DNA of 64,000 nt from an uncultured Helicobacter sp. (GTDB taxonomy: Bacteria > Campylobacterota > Campylobacteria > Campylobacterales > Helicobacteraceae). Every line of letters starts with the position of its first letter. The stretch's first letter is position 1. The position numbers were made by a program, and so were the translations under genes. Of the stretch, positions 37,075 to 46,279 are shown piece by piece. The notes below the pieces were generated by a model. That model saw nothing but the letters and a program-made list of their open reading frames with translations, was not told where the DNA came from and did no database searches. Location of the stretch: the NCBI GenBank assembly GCA_944323645.1, contig CALUTE010000010.1, positions 1 through 64,000 on the forward strand, written 5' to 3'.

Positions 37075-37749
37075 ATGCCAATGGTAGCACCAAGTACAAA
37101 GCAAGAAACACAAACTATAAATTTTCAGGGGCTTAGTATTTCTTTGCGCAAAGCAAAGGGTAAATATATGCGCTTAAGTATTGCCATGTATCCTAAAGCT
37201 AAAGCAAAGCAAGCACCACTTATTACATTGTTTTATCACAAAAAAGCCACACACTATGATATTAATACATTTCTAGAAAACAACGCCCTGTGGATACACA
37301 ATACCTTTCGCCAAATCTCACTGAAGCTTGAGCAATATAATACAATACTTGCAAACCACCCAAACGAAATTTTACTCTTTGGTGAATGGATACCAAAAAT
37401 ACCTCTTGCCCACGTACGATCAATACTGCTTGCATACCTAATGGAGCGCGCTACCATCTTAGCAGATTCTCTTGGTGTGCGTTTTAGCAAACTTGGCATA
37501 CGCCCTTCCTATACACGCTTTGGCAGCTGTACGCAAGACAGATTGAGTTTTTCCCTTTTGCTTGCTTTCGCGCCAAAAGAACAAATTGATTATGTGATAA
37601 TCCACGAGCTAGCCCATCTTATCCACAAAAATCACTCACCTAGATTCTGGCTTCTTGTGGAGAAACACTGCCCAGAGTGGAGAACTTTACGAAAAACACT
37701 CAAAGATCACAGTGGAATCTATCGCGCTCTACTAGATTCTATCAAGTAG
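37075..37749 (+). CDS. YgjP-like zinc metallopeptidase (DUF45)
   Basis: 224 residues with the zinc motif H177-E-L-A-H181 ([19 protein letters not shown]), a further His-Trp pattern after it, and [18 protein letters not shown] upstream, the standard layout of YgjP/M48-related proteins. Biological role is not established; some members associate with restriction systems, but none is nearby. The first Met is at 37075; a second Met two codons on may be the start as the ribosome site is weak. Confidence 0.85.
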   Translation: MPMVAPSTKQETQTINFQGLSISLRKAKGKYMRLSIAMYPKAKAKQAPLITLFYHKKATHYDINTFLENNALWIHNTFRQISLKLEQYNTILANHPNEILLFGEWIPKIPLAHVRSILLAYLMERATILADSLGVRFSKLGIRPSYTRFGSCTQDRLSFSLLLAFAPKEQIDYVIIHELAHLIHKNHSPRFWLLVEKHCPEWRTLRKTLKDHSGIYRALLDSIK

Positions 37750-37750
37750 C

Positions 37751-38611
37751 CTAAAGCACAAAGCCACACCGCATACAAAGCTCTTCGCGCGCTTCACCTA
37801 GCTTAAAACCTTCTGCTATGTTTTGTGCGCGAGAAGAACGCAGAATCTGTGCAAGGCTTTGAGTATGAAGATCACCAAGATTGATTTGTCCGCCTGTATC
37901 AAGGCAACAAGGTACAACTACACCATTGCTCAAAATCCCTATTTGGTGAATTATGCCATAGCAACGCTTATGTGTATTTTTTGATATTGGGGCAAAACCT
38001 GCCCATACAAAGCTTGGCTTACGCACAAGCAATGCCTTTTTCCAAAGACGTATGCGCCCTTTTGTATCAAAATTTCGCATAATACAATCCTTATGTAACA
38101 TCATGGCATCTTGAGTGTTCAAAAATGATTGTGGCAGTATTGCATACAGCAGTGCAGACAAAACATCTGGTTTTGTAAAAAGCAAGGTATCTTGGATTCT
38201 TAGATTGACAAAACACGTAGGATTTCGAAAGTGAGAATCAAGCAATGCCCTAAGTACAGCATAATGGCGCACCAAATGTTGATTAAAGCCTGCTTCTAAC
38301 GAAATAGATAATTGATATATAGGCGCAGAAAGTAGTAGAGACGCAGGGTGTTTATGACAGTATATACCACTTGTTACAACTTCAACTTGTGCGCCTTTGT
38401 TTCGCGCAAGAACAAGATAAGATTCTAAATTATCCAAATAACAAGGATCACCAAGAATATGAAGTGCTATACGTCTAGAAAAACACAGAGCTTCATCTAA
38501 TGCCTTTGCAAACAAAGAAAGTGGCATAACTCCTCGTACACCCTTAGGTGCTGGGCAAAATGAACAACTAAGCCCACAAATATCGCTAAGCTCAATATAA
38601 ACTTTTTTCAT
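37751..38611 (-). CDS. Radical SAM/SPASM-type iron-sulfur protein
   Basis: 286 residues. C12-x3-C16-x2-C19 (ICGLSCSFCP) binds the radical SAM cluster; a C-terminal SPASM-like set (VVPCCLDTGGQINLGDL and CMRCGF) may bind an additional cluster. It looks like the Helicobacter HP0117-type proteins, whose substrate is unknown. Just two bases separate it from the convergent YgjP gene. Weak ribosome site. Confidence 0.8.
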   Translation of the reverse strand: MKKVYIELSDICGLSCSFCPAPKGVRGVMPLSLFAKALDEALCFSRRIALHILGDPCYLDNLESYLVLARNKGAQVEVVTSGIYCHKHPASLLLSAPIYQLSISLEAGFNQHLVRHYAVLRALLDSHFRNPTCFVNLRIQDTLLFTKPDVLSALLYAILPQSFLNTQDAMMLHKDCIMRNFDTKGRIRLWKKALLVRKPSFVWAGFAPISKNTHKRCYGIIHQIGILSNGVVVPCCLDTGGQINLGDLHTQSLAQILRSSRAQNIAEGFKLGEAREELCMRCGFVL

Positions 38612-38651
38612 TATAAGTCGAGTTCTACCAATAAGAATCTAATAATTTTGC

Positions 38652-39284
38652 CTAAGCAATATCAAGATGCATAAGAATCTTACACAAATCCTTTTGATTA
38701 ATGATGATATTTGCCTCCTTCTGCAACACAGGCTTTGCACAAAATGCTACGCGCTTATTGGCATAAGCAAACATACTAACATCATTTGCGCCATCTCCTA
38801 CAGCAAGTGTCTCATCAGGAGTGATGTTAAGAAGTGTTTGTAACCTCGCAAGCATATTGCCTTTAGAATCTCGAAACATCATATCCCCCCCAACTTTGCC
38901 TGTTAAAATACCGTCTTTGCTGTGCAAAATATTGCTAAAATCTGCACTAAGTCCCAAGATCCTCGCATAGTATCTTGTAGCAAAACTAAAGCCGCCACTA
39001 AAACATACAACTTTAATGTTATTTTTTTTAAGTGCTGCTATGCACTCCTTAGCACCAGGCATTAAAGGCAGATTCTCACACACCTTTTTCGCATTTATCT
39101 CACTCATACCTCGCAAAAACCCTACACGTTTTGTGAGCGATTCAAAAAAATCAAGCTCTCCAAGCATTGCCCGGTGTGTAATACTGCGCACCTCTTCACC
39201 CACGCCAAAATCCTCTGCAAGCATATCAATCGTCTCGCCATCCATAAGCGTAGAATCAAAGTCAAAAACAGCTAGCTTGATCAT
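38652..39284 (-). CDS. serB: Phosphoserine phosphatase
   Basis: Last step of serine synthesis, a HAD hydrolase. Motif I DFDSTLMDGE (Asp 8 nucleophile, Asp 10 acid), motif II CFSGGFSFATRY, motif III VGDGANDVSMF. The 210 residues match bacterial SerB cores. It lies 9 bases after tsf, so is probably part of the rpsB-tsf transcript. Confidence 0.94.
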   Translation of the reverse strand: MIKLAVFDFDSTLMDGETIDMLAEDFGVGEEVRSITHRAMLGELDFFESLTKRVGFLRGMSEINAKKVCENLPLMPGAKECIAALKKNNIKVVCFSGGFSFATRYYARILGLSADFSNILHSKDGILTGKVGGDMMFRDSKGNMLARLQTLLNITPDETLAVGDGANDVSMFAYANKRVAFCAKPVLQKEANIIINQKDLCKILMHLDIA

Positions 39285-39293
39285 TATAAAAAA

Positions 39294-40361
39294 TTATTGC
39301 ATTTGTGCAGCCACTTCTGTGGCGAAATCCTCCACCTTTTTCTCTATACCTTCACCTAACTCGAAACGTACATACTCAACAATCTCAAGCTCATCATTAT
39401 ATTCTTTTGATTTTTCAGCAAGCACCTGTGCTATCGTCTTTTTATCATCCATTACAAAAAACTGTCCAAGTAAAGTAAGGCGCTGGTCAATAAGAGTGTT
39501 ATCTGCAACAAAACGTTCCATCATACCCGGAATAATCTTATCCCAAATTGCCTCAGGCTTGCCTTGTTTGGCAAGATTTTGTTTAATCTCCTCTTCTTGC
39601 GCTGCAAGCACCTCTTTGGTTAGCTGGGCACGTGATATGTATTGTGGAACGTTCTTAAGAGGCTTGCCAAGTCGTTTAAACTCTTCGTTTTCTTTTTCTA
39701 CCTCTGCAATAAGCGCTAAACGCTCCTTCTCCAAAAACTCCTGACTAAAACCTGTATAATCGATATAAATCGGCTTCATTGCAGCAGCATGCATACAAAG
39801 ATTGCGTGCAAACTCTGCAACCTTTACAGTATTGCTTGGGTTATTTACTTTTATACAGAGCAATACCCCAACACGTCCATTAGAATGTACATAGCCATTG
39901 ACAACAGCACCATTATGTGCTTTGACACTGCACACACGGCGCACTACAATATTTTCACCAATTTTTGCAATTTGTGTTTTGAGATATTCATCAAAATCTT
40001 GATTCTCTATTTTAAGCGTTTTTAGTATTTCCACATCGCTAATACTATGCTCAAAAACAAGCCTACTCGTTTTTTGCACCAAATCCTTGAAGCCATCATT
40101 TTTTGCTACAAAATCTGTTTCAGAGTTTATCTCTAGCAAAGAGGCTTGAGAAAAATCCTCTGCTACCTGCACAGAAACAACCCCTTCAGCTGCAACCCTA
40201 TCAGCTTTTTTGGCTGCTTTACTAAGCCCCTTTTGGCGCAAGTACTCAACTGCCTTTTGCAAATCACCTGCTACTTCTACTAGCGCCTTTTTACAATCCA
40301 TCATTCCTGCATCAGTCATCTCACGAAGCTGCTTAACAAGCTGGGCGGTAATCTCACTCAT
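39294..40361 (-). CDS. tsf: Elongation factor Ts
   Basis: Nucleotide exchange factor for EF-Tu. The 355 residues match the longer epsilonproteobacterial form. N-terminal LVKQLREMTDAGMMDCKKALVE (partial: REMTDAGMMDCKKAL) and NSETDFVAKN are diagnostic. AAGGAG before the start. Follows rpsB by 9 bases. Confidence 0.96.
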   Translation of the reverse strand: MSEITAQLVKQLREMTDAGMMDCKKALVEVAGDLQKAVEYLRQKGLSKAAKKADRVAAEGVVSVQVAEDFSQASLLEINSETDFVAKNDGFKDLVQKTSRLVFEHSISDVEILKTLKIENQDFDEYLKTQIAKIGENIVVRRVCSVKAHNGAVVNGYVHSNGRVGVLLCIKVNNPSNTVKVAEFARNLCMHAAAMKPIYIDYTGFSQEFLEKERLALIAEVEKENEEFKRLGKPLKNVPQYISRAQLTKEVLAAQEEEIKQNLAKQGKPEAIWDKIIPGMMERFVADNTLIDQRLTLLGQFFVMDDKKTIAQVLAEKSKEYNDELEIVEYVRFELGEGIEKKVEDFATEVAAQMQ

Positions 40362-40370
40362 TATCTCTCC

Positions 40371-41165
40371 TTATAGATTCTCATCTTGCGATTGTGCTAC
40401 TTGGACAGCTTCAGCTTGTGGATCTATAGATTCTGTCTCGTCTGTTTTTTCCTGTGTAGCACCTTCTTCTGCTTCACCACTACCACCATTCATCTCACGC
40501 CCTTCAATAATGGCTTCAGAAATTTCCTTACAAAAAAGCTGAATTGATCGAATCGCATCATCATTACCGGGAATTGGATAATCCACATTATCTGGATCAC
40601 AGTTTGTATCAAGTGGTGCTACAACAGGAATACCAAGCCTCTTTGCCTCTGCAACAGCAATCTTTTCTTTTACCACATCAATAACAAAAAGCATATCTGG
40701 GGCTTTTTTCAGATGACGCACACCACCAAGATACTGTGTAAGTTTTTCTTTCTTACGCAATAGCATAAGTCTTTCTTTCTTGGTCAAAAGATCAATCTGT
40801 CCGCTACTCTCCATTTCTTCTATAATTTCTAGTTTGCGCACAGAACGCTTGATCGTACCAAAATTTGTCAGCATACCGCCAAGCCAACGATAATTCACAT
40901 AAGGAACACCAATTTTCTCTGCATATTCTTTAAGTGTTTCGCTTGCTTGCTTTTTTGTGCCTACAAACAGAATAACCTTTCCTTCAGCTGCAGCATCACG
41001 TACGATATTATAGGTATAGCGGAAGTATCGGATTGTTTTTTGTAAGTCAATAATGTGGATATTCTTGCGCACACCAAAGATGAAAGGTTTCATTTTTGGA
41101 TTCCAGCGTCTTGTCTGATGTCCAAAATGCACGCCGCATTCTAGTAAGTCTTTCATTGTTACCAT
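40371..41165 (-). CDS. rpsB: Ribosomal protein S2
   Basis: 264 residues from [20 protein letters not shown], chosen over the frame start at 41234 because AAGGAG lies six bases before 41165 and because of the family N-terminus. Core motifs [21 protein letters not shown], and [13 protein letters not shown]. An acidic Glu/Gln-rich C-terminal tail of about 35 residues is common in this group. First gene of rpsB-tsf-serB. Confidence 0.96.
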   Translation of the reverse strand: MVTMKDLLECGVHFGHQTRRWNPKMKPFIFGVRKNIHIIDLQKTIRYFRYTYNIVRDAAAEGKVILFVGTKKQASETLKEYAEKIGVPYVNYRWLGGMLTNFGTIKRSVRKLEIIEEMESSGQIDLLTKKERLMLLRKKEKLTQYLGGVRHLKKAPDMLFVIDVVKEKIAVAEAKRLGIPVVAPLDTNCDPDNVDYPIPGNDDAIRSIQLFCKEISEAIIEGREMNGGSGEAEEGATQEKTDETESIDPQAEAVQVAQSQDENL

Positions 41166-41462
41166 AAGATTCTCCTTCAAGATTTGGTTTTTCCTCCACG
41201 CCCTTTCACGAAGCAAACTTCGCAACACAAACAAGGATTGGCGTGTGTGATGTTAGCCTTTTAAGACCAAAAACAAGGGTGCTATTTTACCTAATATTTC
41301 ATAATAACCGCCTTAAAAAGCTATTTAATATTTTTATAAAGCTTTCTAGATATGTGTGCTGATACCAAAGCTTTGCAAAATCCTACACTCAAAATGCTAT
41401 GACATAATTTGCTCAACAACAACAATTATGCAAAAACAAAAACCGTATTTACACTGCCCCTC

Positions 41463-41468
41463 TATAAT
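41463..41468 (+). promoter_or_regulatory. -10 box of the catalase-like gene
   Basis: TCTATAAT 38 bases before the start codon; preceded by A/T-rich sequence. Confidence 0.4.
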
Positions 41469-41505
41469 AATAACCCTATAACAACTTACACTAGAAGGAT
41501 TAAAA

Positions 41506-42474
41506 ATGAAAACCAAACTACTCACATGTTGTTTATCAGCACTTCTTGGTACCCAACTAGGAATACAGATTGGCACAGCAAAAACTGCCCAAGAATATAA
41601 TGCTCAGGCTATTGCGGATCTGTTTTATAAGCTTAATGGTGATAAAAACCCTCACAAAAAAATCAATCATACAAAAGGCTTTTGTGCAAATGCAAATTTC
41701 CTTCCAAAAAAGGGGATAGATAAAGTGCTCCATATCCCAATGCTGCAGCAACATTCTATCCCAACACTTGTGCGTTATTCTCTTAGTGGTGGCAATCCAA
41801 ATGCAAGTGATAAAAGCAAGGTACGTGGTATGGCACTAAAAATCCAAGGCAATCAAGAAATTTGGGAAATCGTAATGACCAACACCGAAATCAACTTCGC
41901 CAAAAATCCACAAGAGTTTTATGAGTATTTTTCGCGTATGTTGCCAAGCACCCAAGAATCTACTCGTCAAGCAATCAACAACAAACCTTTTGCAAAAAAC
42001 TACCATAGCTATCTTGAAACACTAGGTATTACCAAAAGCGTGGCAAACACTCCATTCTACAGTGTGCATACCTTTTGGTTCAAAAATAAAAAGGGACAAG
42101 AAGTTGCAGCGCGTTTTAAATTTGTCCCACGAGAAGGTGTAGCTTACCTCACAGAAGAAGAGATCAAGCAATATAGTGATGATTTTTTACGAAGCGATTT
42201 TCTAGCTAAAATCAAGGAAACACCAATTATCTATGATATGTATCTCGTCTATGCCAATAAAGGGGATAAAACAGATGATACTACCGCACTTTGGGAAGGC
42301 AAACATAAAGAAGTGTTAGTTGGTAGTCTCGAAGTAACACAGGATCAAGGCACAGCTTGCAATAGCGATGTTTTTATGCCTTCTAATCTACCACAAGGCG
42401 TTAGCGAACCAAAAGATGAGCTATTCACTCTACGCAATGAGGTCTATGGTATCACCTTTGGACGCAGACAATAG
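41506..42474 (+). CDS. Periplasmic catalase-like haem protein
   Basis: 322 residues with signal peptide (about 1-25). The body is a reduced catalase core: NHTKGFCANANF aligns with the distal-His segment of catalases (HAKG), then LVRYSLSGG, SKVRGMALKIQ and MTNTEINFAKNPQEF. It is about 150 residues shorter than monofunctional catalases, as in the exported catalase-like proteins (HP0485 type) of Helicobacter. Peroxidase rather than catalase activity is usual for such minimal forms; activity here is inferred. Confidence 0.87.
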   Translation: MKTKLLTCCLSALLGTQLGIQIGTAKTAQEYNAQAIADLFYKLNGDKNPHKKINHTKGFCANANFLPKKGIDKVLHIPMLQQHSIPTLVRYSLSGGNPNASDKSKVRGMALKIQGNQEIWEIVMTNTEINFAKNPQEFYEYFSRMLPSTQESTRQAINNKPFAKNYHSYLETLGITKSVANTPFYSVHTFWFKNKKGQEVAARFKFVPREGVAYLTEEEIKQYSDDFLRSDFLAKIKETPIIYDMYLVYANKGDKTDDTTALWEGKHKEVLVGSLEVTQDQGTACNSDVFMPSNLPQGVSEPKDELFTLRNEVYGITFGRRQ

Positions 42475-42484
42475 TCGCCAACTG

Positions 42485-43636
42485 CTAGTATCGTGCAAAA
42501 AAACTGGCATTACGCATAAACAGTAGTGCCAGTACAAAGAGTAAAAAGCTAAGTCCAGCACATAGATACCCCCAACCAAACTCCTCATAGATAAAAATTG
42601 GCAGGTGCGAACCAAGTGCTCCTCCAGCATAATAAAATGACAAATATAAACCATTGGCAATACCCTTTTGTCGCACGGAAATGCTATTAAGTAATGCGCT
42701 AAGGACATTATGGCAAGTAAAACACCCAGCACACACAACAAACATTGCTCCAAAAATAATCCAAAAATGCGGATAAATAAGCAATAAAACCCCAACTCCA
42801 AAAACAATAAACCCTGCCGCAATAGCTCGCACCTTGTTTCCTAAAAACAAAATAATATAGCCTGCACAAAGCGAAATAACAATCCCCACAAGATAACTAA
42901 TATAAAAAGCTCCAATAGTAGATTCTCTAACAAATGGATCAAGGGTTTTGAGCTCAATAGGTAGCAAACTCAAGATAGCCTGAAAGGTAAAAAACATCAA
43001 GAATGCTCCACCAAGAATCTGCAAAACACGCTTATTGGACAAAAAAGGCAAAAATGCCTTTATGCGTGGGGTATGATGAGAGATCCTCTTAGAATCCTCA
43101 ATCCCAAAGAGCCACACTCCACAACCAATCATTACAACCCCAAAAACAAAAAAACAAATATGCCACCCCCACATATCAGTAAGTGTGCTGCCCAGTACAC
43201 GCCCTATAAGACCGCCCGTGATTGTTGCGCTTACATATAAGGAAACATTGCGTTGTATATGCTGGGTAGAAATTCTTGTAAGAATAGTAAGTAGTGTAGT
43301 AAGAATAGCTGGAAAAAAAAGTGCTTGCACGCAACGCAACACCAAAAACACAAAAAAATCTTCGCAAAATATGCTTGCAACCTGCAAAACTCCACACGCA
43401 AATACCGAAAAAATCACGATGTTTTTTGCATTAAAACGCTCAAGCAAAAAGCCATATAAAATAGGTGCAATCGCCATAGGCAAAAGTGTAAAGCTCACAA
43501 GTAATGTCGCTAAATGCAATGAAACACCAAAATATGTTGCTAAAAGTGGAGCTATGGGTTGAGGCATATAGACGAGGCTAAGAGTTGCTATAGCTACACT
43601 AAGGAGACAGATAAGCTGCTTGGTATGGAAAGACAT
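42485..43636 (-). CDS. MFS transporter
   Basis: 383 residues with about twelve helices. The pattern of MPQPIAPLLATYFGVS, the loop FLLERFNAKN after helix 2 and the second-half repeat fit the YnfM-like/arabinose-efflux MFS group. Substrate unknown. Convergent with the catalase-like gene, only 10 bases apart, so the transcripts may overlap. Confidence 0.85.
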   Translation of the reverse strand: MSFHTKQLICLLSVAIATLSLVYMPQPIAPLLATYFGVSLHLATLLVSFTLLPMAIAPILYGFLLERFNAKNIVIFSVFACGVLQVASIFCEDFFVFLVLRCVQALFFPAILTTLLTILTRISTQHIQRNVSLYVSATITGGLIGRVLGSTLTDMWGWHICFFVFGVVMIGCGVWLFGIEDSKRISHHTPRIKAFLPFLSNKRVLQILGGAFLMFFTFQAILSLLPIELKTLDPFVRESTIGAFYISYLVGIVISLCAGYIILFLGNKVRAIAAGFIVFGVGVLLLIYPHFWIIFGAMFVVCAGCFTCHNVLSALLNSISVRQKGIANGLYLSFYYAGGALGSHLPIFIYEEFGWGYLCAGLSFLLFVLALLFMRNASFFARY

Positions 43637-43697
43637 AACTACCTGCTCCCTATGTTAGCTATACCTAGAATCTAATTCTAGGTAGTTGATAAAAAAA

Positions 43698-45107
43698 CTA
43701 ATGATTCTTGCTAAGCTCGCGTACTGATGGATAAACAAAAAAAGTCTTACGCTCAACGGTGATATTTTCATCATCAACTGCAAATGCCCGAATCGTGATT
43801 GTTTGGTGCTTATCCTCATCTTCTAGTGCCACATTGTGTGGTTTGTCCGCACGGATAGCAACAATGACTTTGCGCAATTGCTTGCCATTACTTGCTCCAG
43901 CAACACTTACAGGCTCGGAAGGCTCAAGAATTCTAAGATTCTCATCACCAAGAATCTCAAAATAGAACTTATGAGGCTCCTCATCAGTGTTTTGAATCAA
44001 AAATGTATAATAGTTATCCACTGCGCCACTTTTACGAATCTCGTATGCTTGTGTGTTTCTATCAATATTTAAAAGCATTGATTCTTTTTTACTTCCTATA
44101 ACAAGCAACAACGCAAAAATCACACAAAGCACGACAATATATCCAATAGTCTTTAACCTAAAGTAGCGCACTTTAGAATTAGTGCTTACTGCATTTGGTG
44201 AGCTCCACTGCACAAGAGATGGGCGTTGATAATGTGCCATAACGCTCGTGCAGGCATCAACACATTCAAGGCAGTTGATGCACTCAAGCTGCATTCCCTT
44301 GCGAATATCGATATGTGTAGGACAAACCTTCACGCAATGATTGCAGTTTGTACATTCATTACTTGGATCTTGCTTTTTGGGAGCAAGCTCATTTTTTGTG
44401 CCATTTGGTGCATAAACAGCCCCACCACGCTTTGGATCATAGATTGCCATAATTGTATCGTTGTCATAAAGAACTGATTGCACGCGTGCATAAGGGCAAG
44501 CATAAATGCAAAAATTCTCACCCAAAAATGTAACATCAAGTGTCAAAAATGCAGCTATCCCAAGCCAAAATCCAAACAAAATCCTATGCTCAAGCGGATC
44601 GCTTAAATAAGCAAAAAACTCATACGGAGGCACAAAGAAAAACAAAAAGTTTGCCGAAGCAACAAGGGCAATACAAGCAAAAAGTATAATACTAATCAAC
44701 TTTTTAATCTGATTGCTTACTTTGTGAAAATCTGGCTTTTTTTGTTTATCATGGATATGTTTGCGCAAACCAAGCAGCTTTGTCTCAATCCCATCACGAT
44801 AAATCACACGAAAAACCGTCTGCGGACAAGCCCAGCCACACCAAACCCTTCCACCAAGTGATGTGACAAAAAAAATTCCAACAAACAGCATAATAAGCAA
44901 AAAAGGCATAAGATACAACTCTTGCACACTAAAAACAACGCCAAGCAAATGCAATTCTTTATGAACAAACGATAGCAAAAAAATCTGATGACCATTGATT
45001 TGGATAAATGGCATTGTAAGCGCGATGATTGCAACACATACATAGAGTGTATAACGTCTGAAGCGATAAGGAAGCGGGATTTTTGAGATCTTATTTTCTG
45101 CTTGCAT
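43698..45107 (-). CDS. ccoG: Cytochrome cbb3 oxidase accessory protein CcoG (FixG/RdxA)
   Basis: A membrane iron-sulfur protein needed for copper delivery to cbb3 oxidase. About five helices; VWCGWACPQTVFR in the N-terminal region; two 4Fe-4S motifs C-T-N-C-N-H-C-V-K-V-C-P and C-I-N-C-L-E-C-V-D-A-C (about 260-295); a C-terminal Ig-like periplasmic domain (FixG_C). 469 residues is the family length. The ccoNOQP genes are not in this window. ATG after AAAAGGAG. Confidence 0.94.
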   Translation of the reverse strand: MQAENKISKIPLPYRFRRYTLYVCVAIIALTMPFIQINGHQIFLLSFVHKELHLLGVVFSVQELYLMPFLLIMLFVGIFFVTSLGGRVWCGWACPQTVFRVIYRDGIETKLLGLRKHIHDKQKKPDFHKVSNQIKKLISIILFACIALVASANFLFFFVPPYEFFAYLSDPLEHRILFGFWLGIAAFLTLDVTFLGENFCIYACPYARVQSVLYDNDTIMAIYDPKRGGAVYAPNGTKNELAPKKQDPSNECTNCNHCVKVCPTHIDIRKGMQLECINCLECVDACTSVMAHYQRPSLVQWSSPNAVSTNSKVRYFRLKTIGYIVVLCVIFALLLVIGSKKESMLLNIDRNTQAYEIRKSGAVDNYYTFLIQNTDEEPHKFYFEILGDENLRILEPSEPVSVAGASNGKQLRKVIVAIRADKPHNVALEDEDKHQTITIRAFAVDDENITVERKTFFVYPSVRELSKNH

Positions 45108-45571
45108 TTTTTCTCCTTTTGTTTTGGCTTAAGTGGTCATAATTATATTTCTATTAAAAAAAAAGTCAATATCATAAGTAAGCAATTAATGAGAATCTAT
45201 CCTAAATCAAGCTTTACAAACTGGAATCTAAAACTATTGAAATTTACAAACACCTCACAAGCAATACACAAAAACTTACAAAGAGCATATACAACGGATT
45301 CTGTTTGGTTGTATCTGGACAAGATATAGCCAAACAAAGTATTTTTATTTCAAGAAAGGAGAGTGCTGTGTTTTGGGCTTTTGTAGCTGGCATAATTGCT
45401 GGTGGATTCTGGTTTTAGTCTTTAGTTTGTGTAACTTTTATAAAAAACTTAATAAGCGCATAAAGCTTATCTTTGCGCAACTTATGACAAAGTAGGATTT
45501 AAACATCAATACAGTTAGTTTGGTAGGACATTTAAAATCCCAATCAAATTTTAGAGAACAAAGGATAAGCG
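45108..45571. other. Intergenic region with no supported gene
   Basis: A/T-rich. There is a nine-A run near 45163. A 16-codon frame (45368-45418, GTG start, AAAGGAG upstream) would encode a hydrophobic peptide; not supported otherwise. The next gene's ribosome site AAGGA is at 45561. Confidence 0.4.
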
Positions 45572-46142
45572 ATGAAAAATATCTTTTGCTGATTGCATTG
45601 TGTGTCCTTAGTGTTAATGCGGCAGATTCACGGAAGTGGTCATTATATTGGGTGGTGGCTCACAAGTTGCGTGGCTCAAAAACACTGACACTAATATCCG
45701 CTGGAGTAACATCGATGCACTACAAGGATTTAATGGTGGTATAAGCTCTTGGTGTGCATATAGATATACTGATCGAATTTTTACCCGCTACTTGCTAGAA
45801 GCAAGCCTTTCAGTAGGACTCAGTATCGATCATATAGGCAAGCTGAACTCAAAGCTATGGCACGATGTTTGTGAAAGCGATTATCGATTTCTTAGAATAC
45901 TATGGCATATCAGGAGTTAGGCTAAGCTATGCGCAAATAAACTTTGATAAAGCACATAGAAGAGATGGTATTGGTCTTAATGTTGCTGGTGGCATAGGTG
46001 TTATGCTATCTAAATACATTAATATCGAGATTTTAGCTCATGGAGCGTTTTTTGGGTGATGATTTTAGATATAGGACCTAGTAATTCCCTCTCTATGTCC
46101 ATTAAGCTTGATTATATGACACAGCTAAATATTCAGTTCTAG
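45572..46142 (+). pseudogene. Decayed or phase-off small outer membrane protein
   Basis: AAGGA is followed by ATG, then five A. With one more A the frame reads MKKYLLLIALCVLSVNAADS, a good signal peptide; with five A it stops after six codons. Downstream pieces in other frames continue an outer-membrane barrel (GGGSQVAWLKNTDTNIRW, CAYRYTDRIFTRYLLEASL, then GVRLSYAQINFDKAHRRDGI). The last piece, LDYMTQLNIQF, ends in Phe at the stop. At least three frame changes are needed, so decay is more likely than simple phase variation. It may be a relative of the small barrels at 14.2 and 15.8 kb. Confidence 0.72.
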
Positions 46143-46279
46143 CTAAGTACATACACATAGAGCAGCCCTATGTGTAGCAGAATCTAACCGCCCACTATAA
46201 ACTATCCTAAACCAATTAAAGTGCTTCTCAACAAACCTACTATACAATGCCCAAAAACTCTTTGTAAGGACATAATATT

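Noticed and set aside
45102-45329. 75-codon frame on the plus strand
   Set aside because: No ribosome site, starts inside the ccoG start region, composition like non-coding A/T-rich DNA.
45368-45418. 16-codon hydrophobic micro-ORF with good ribosome site (GTG start)
   Set aside because: AAAGGAG spacing is good and the peptide looks membrane-like, but nothing else supports expression; kept as a note only.
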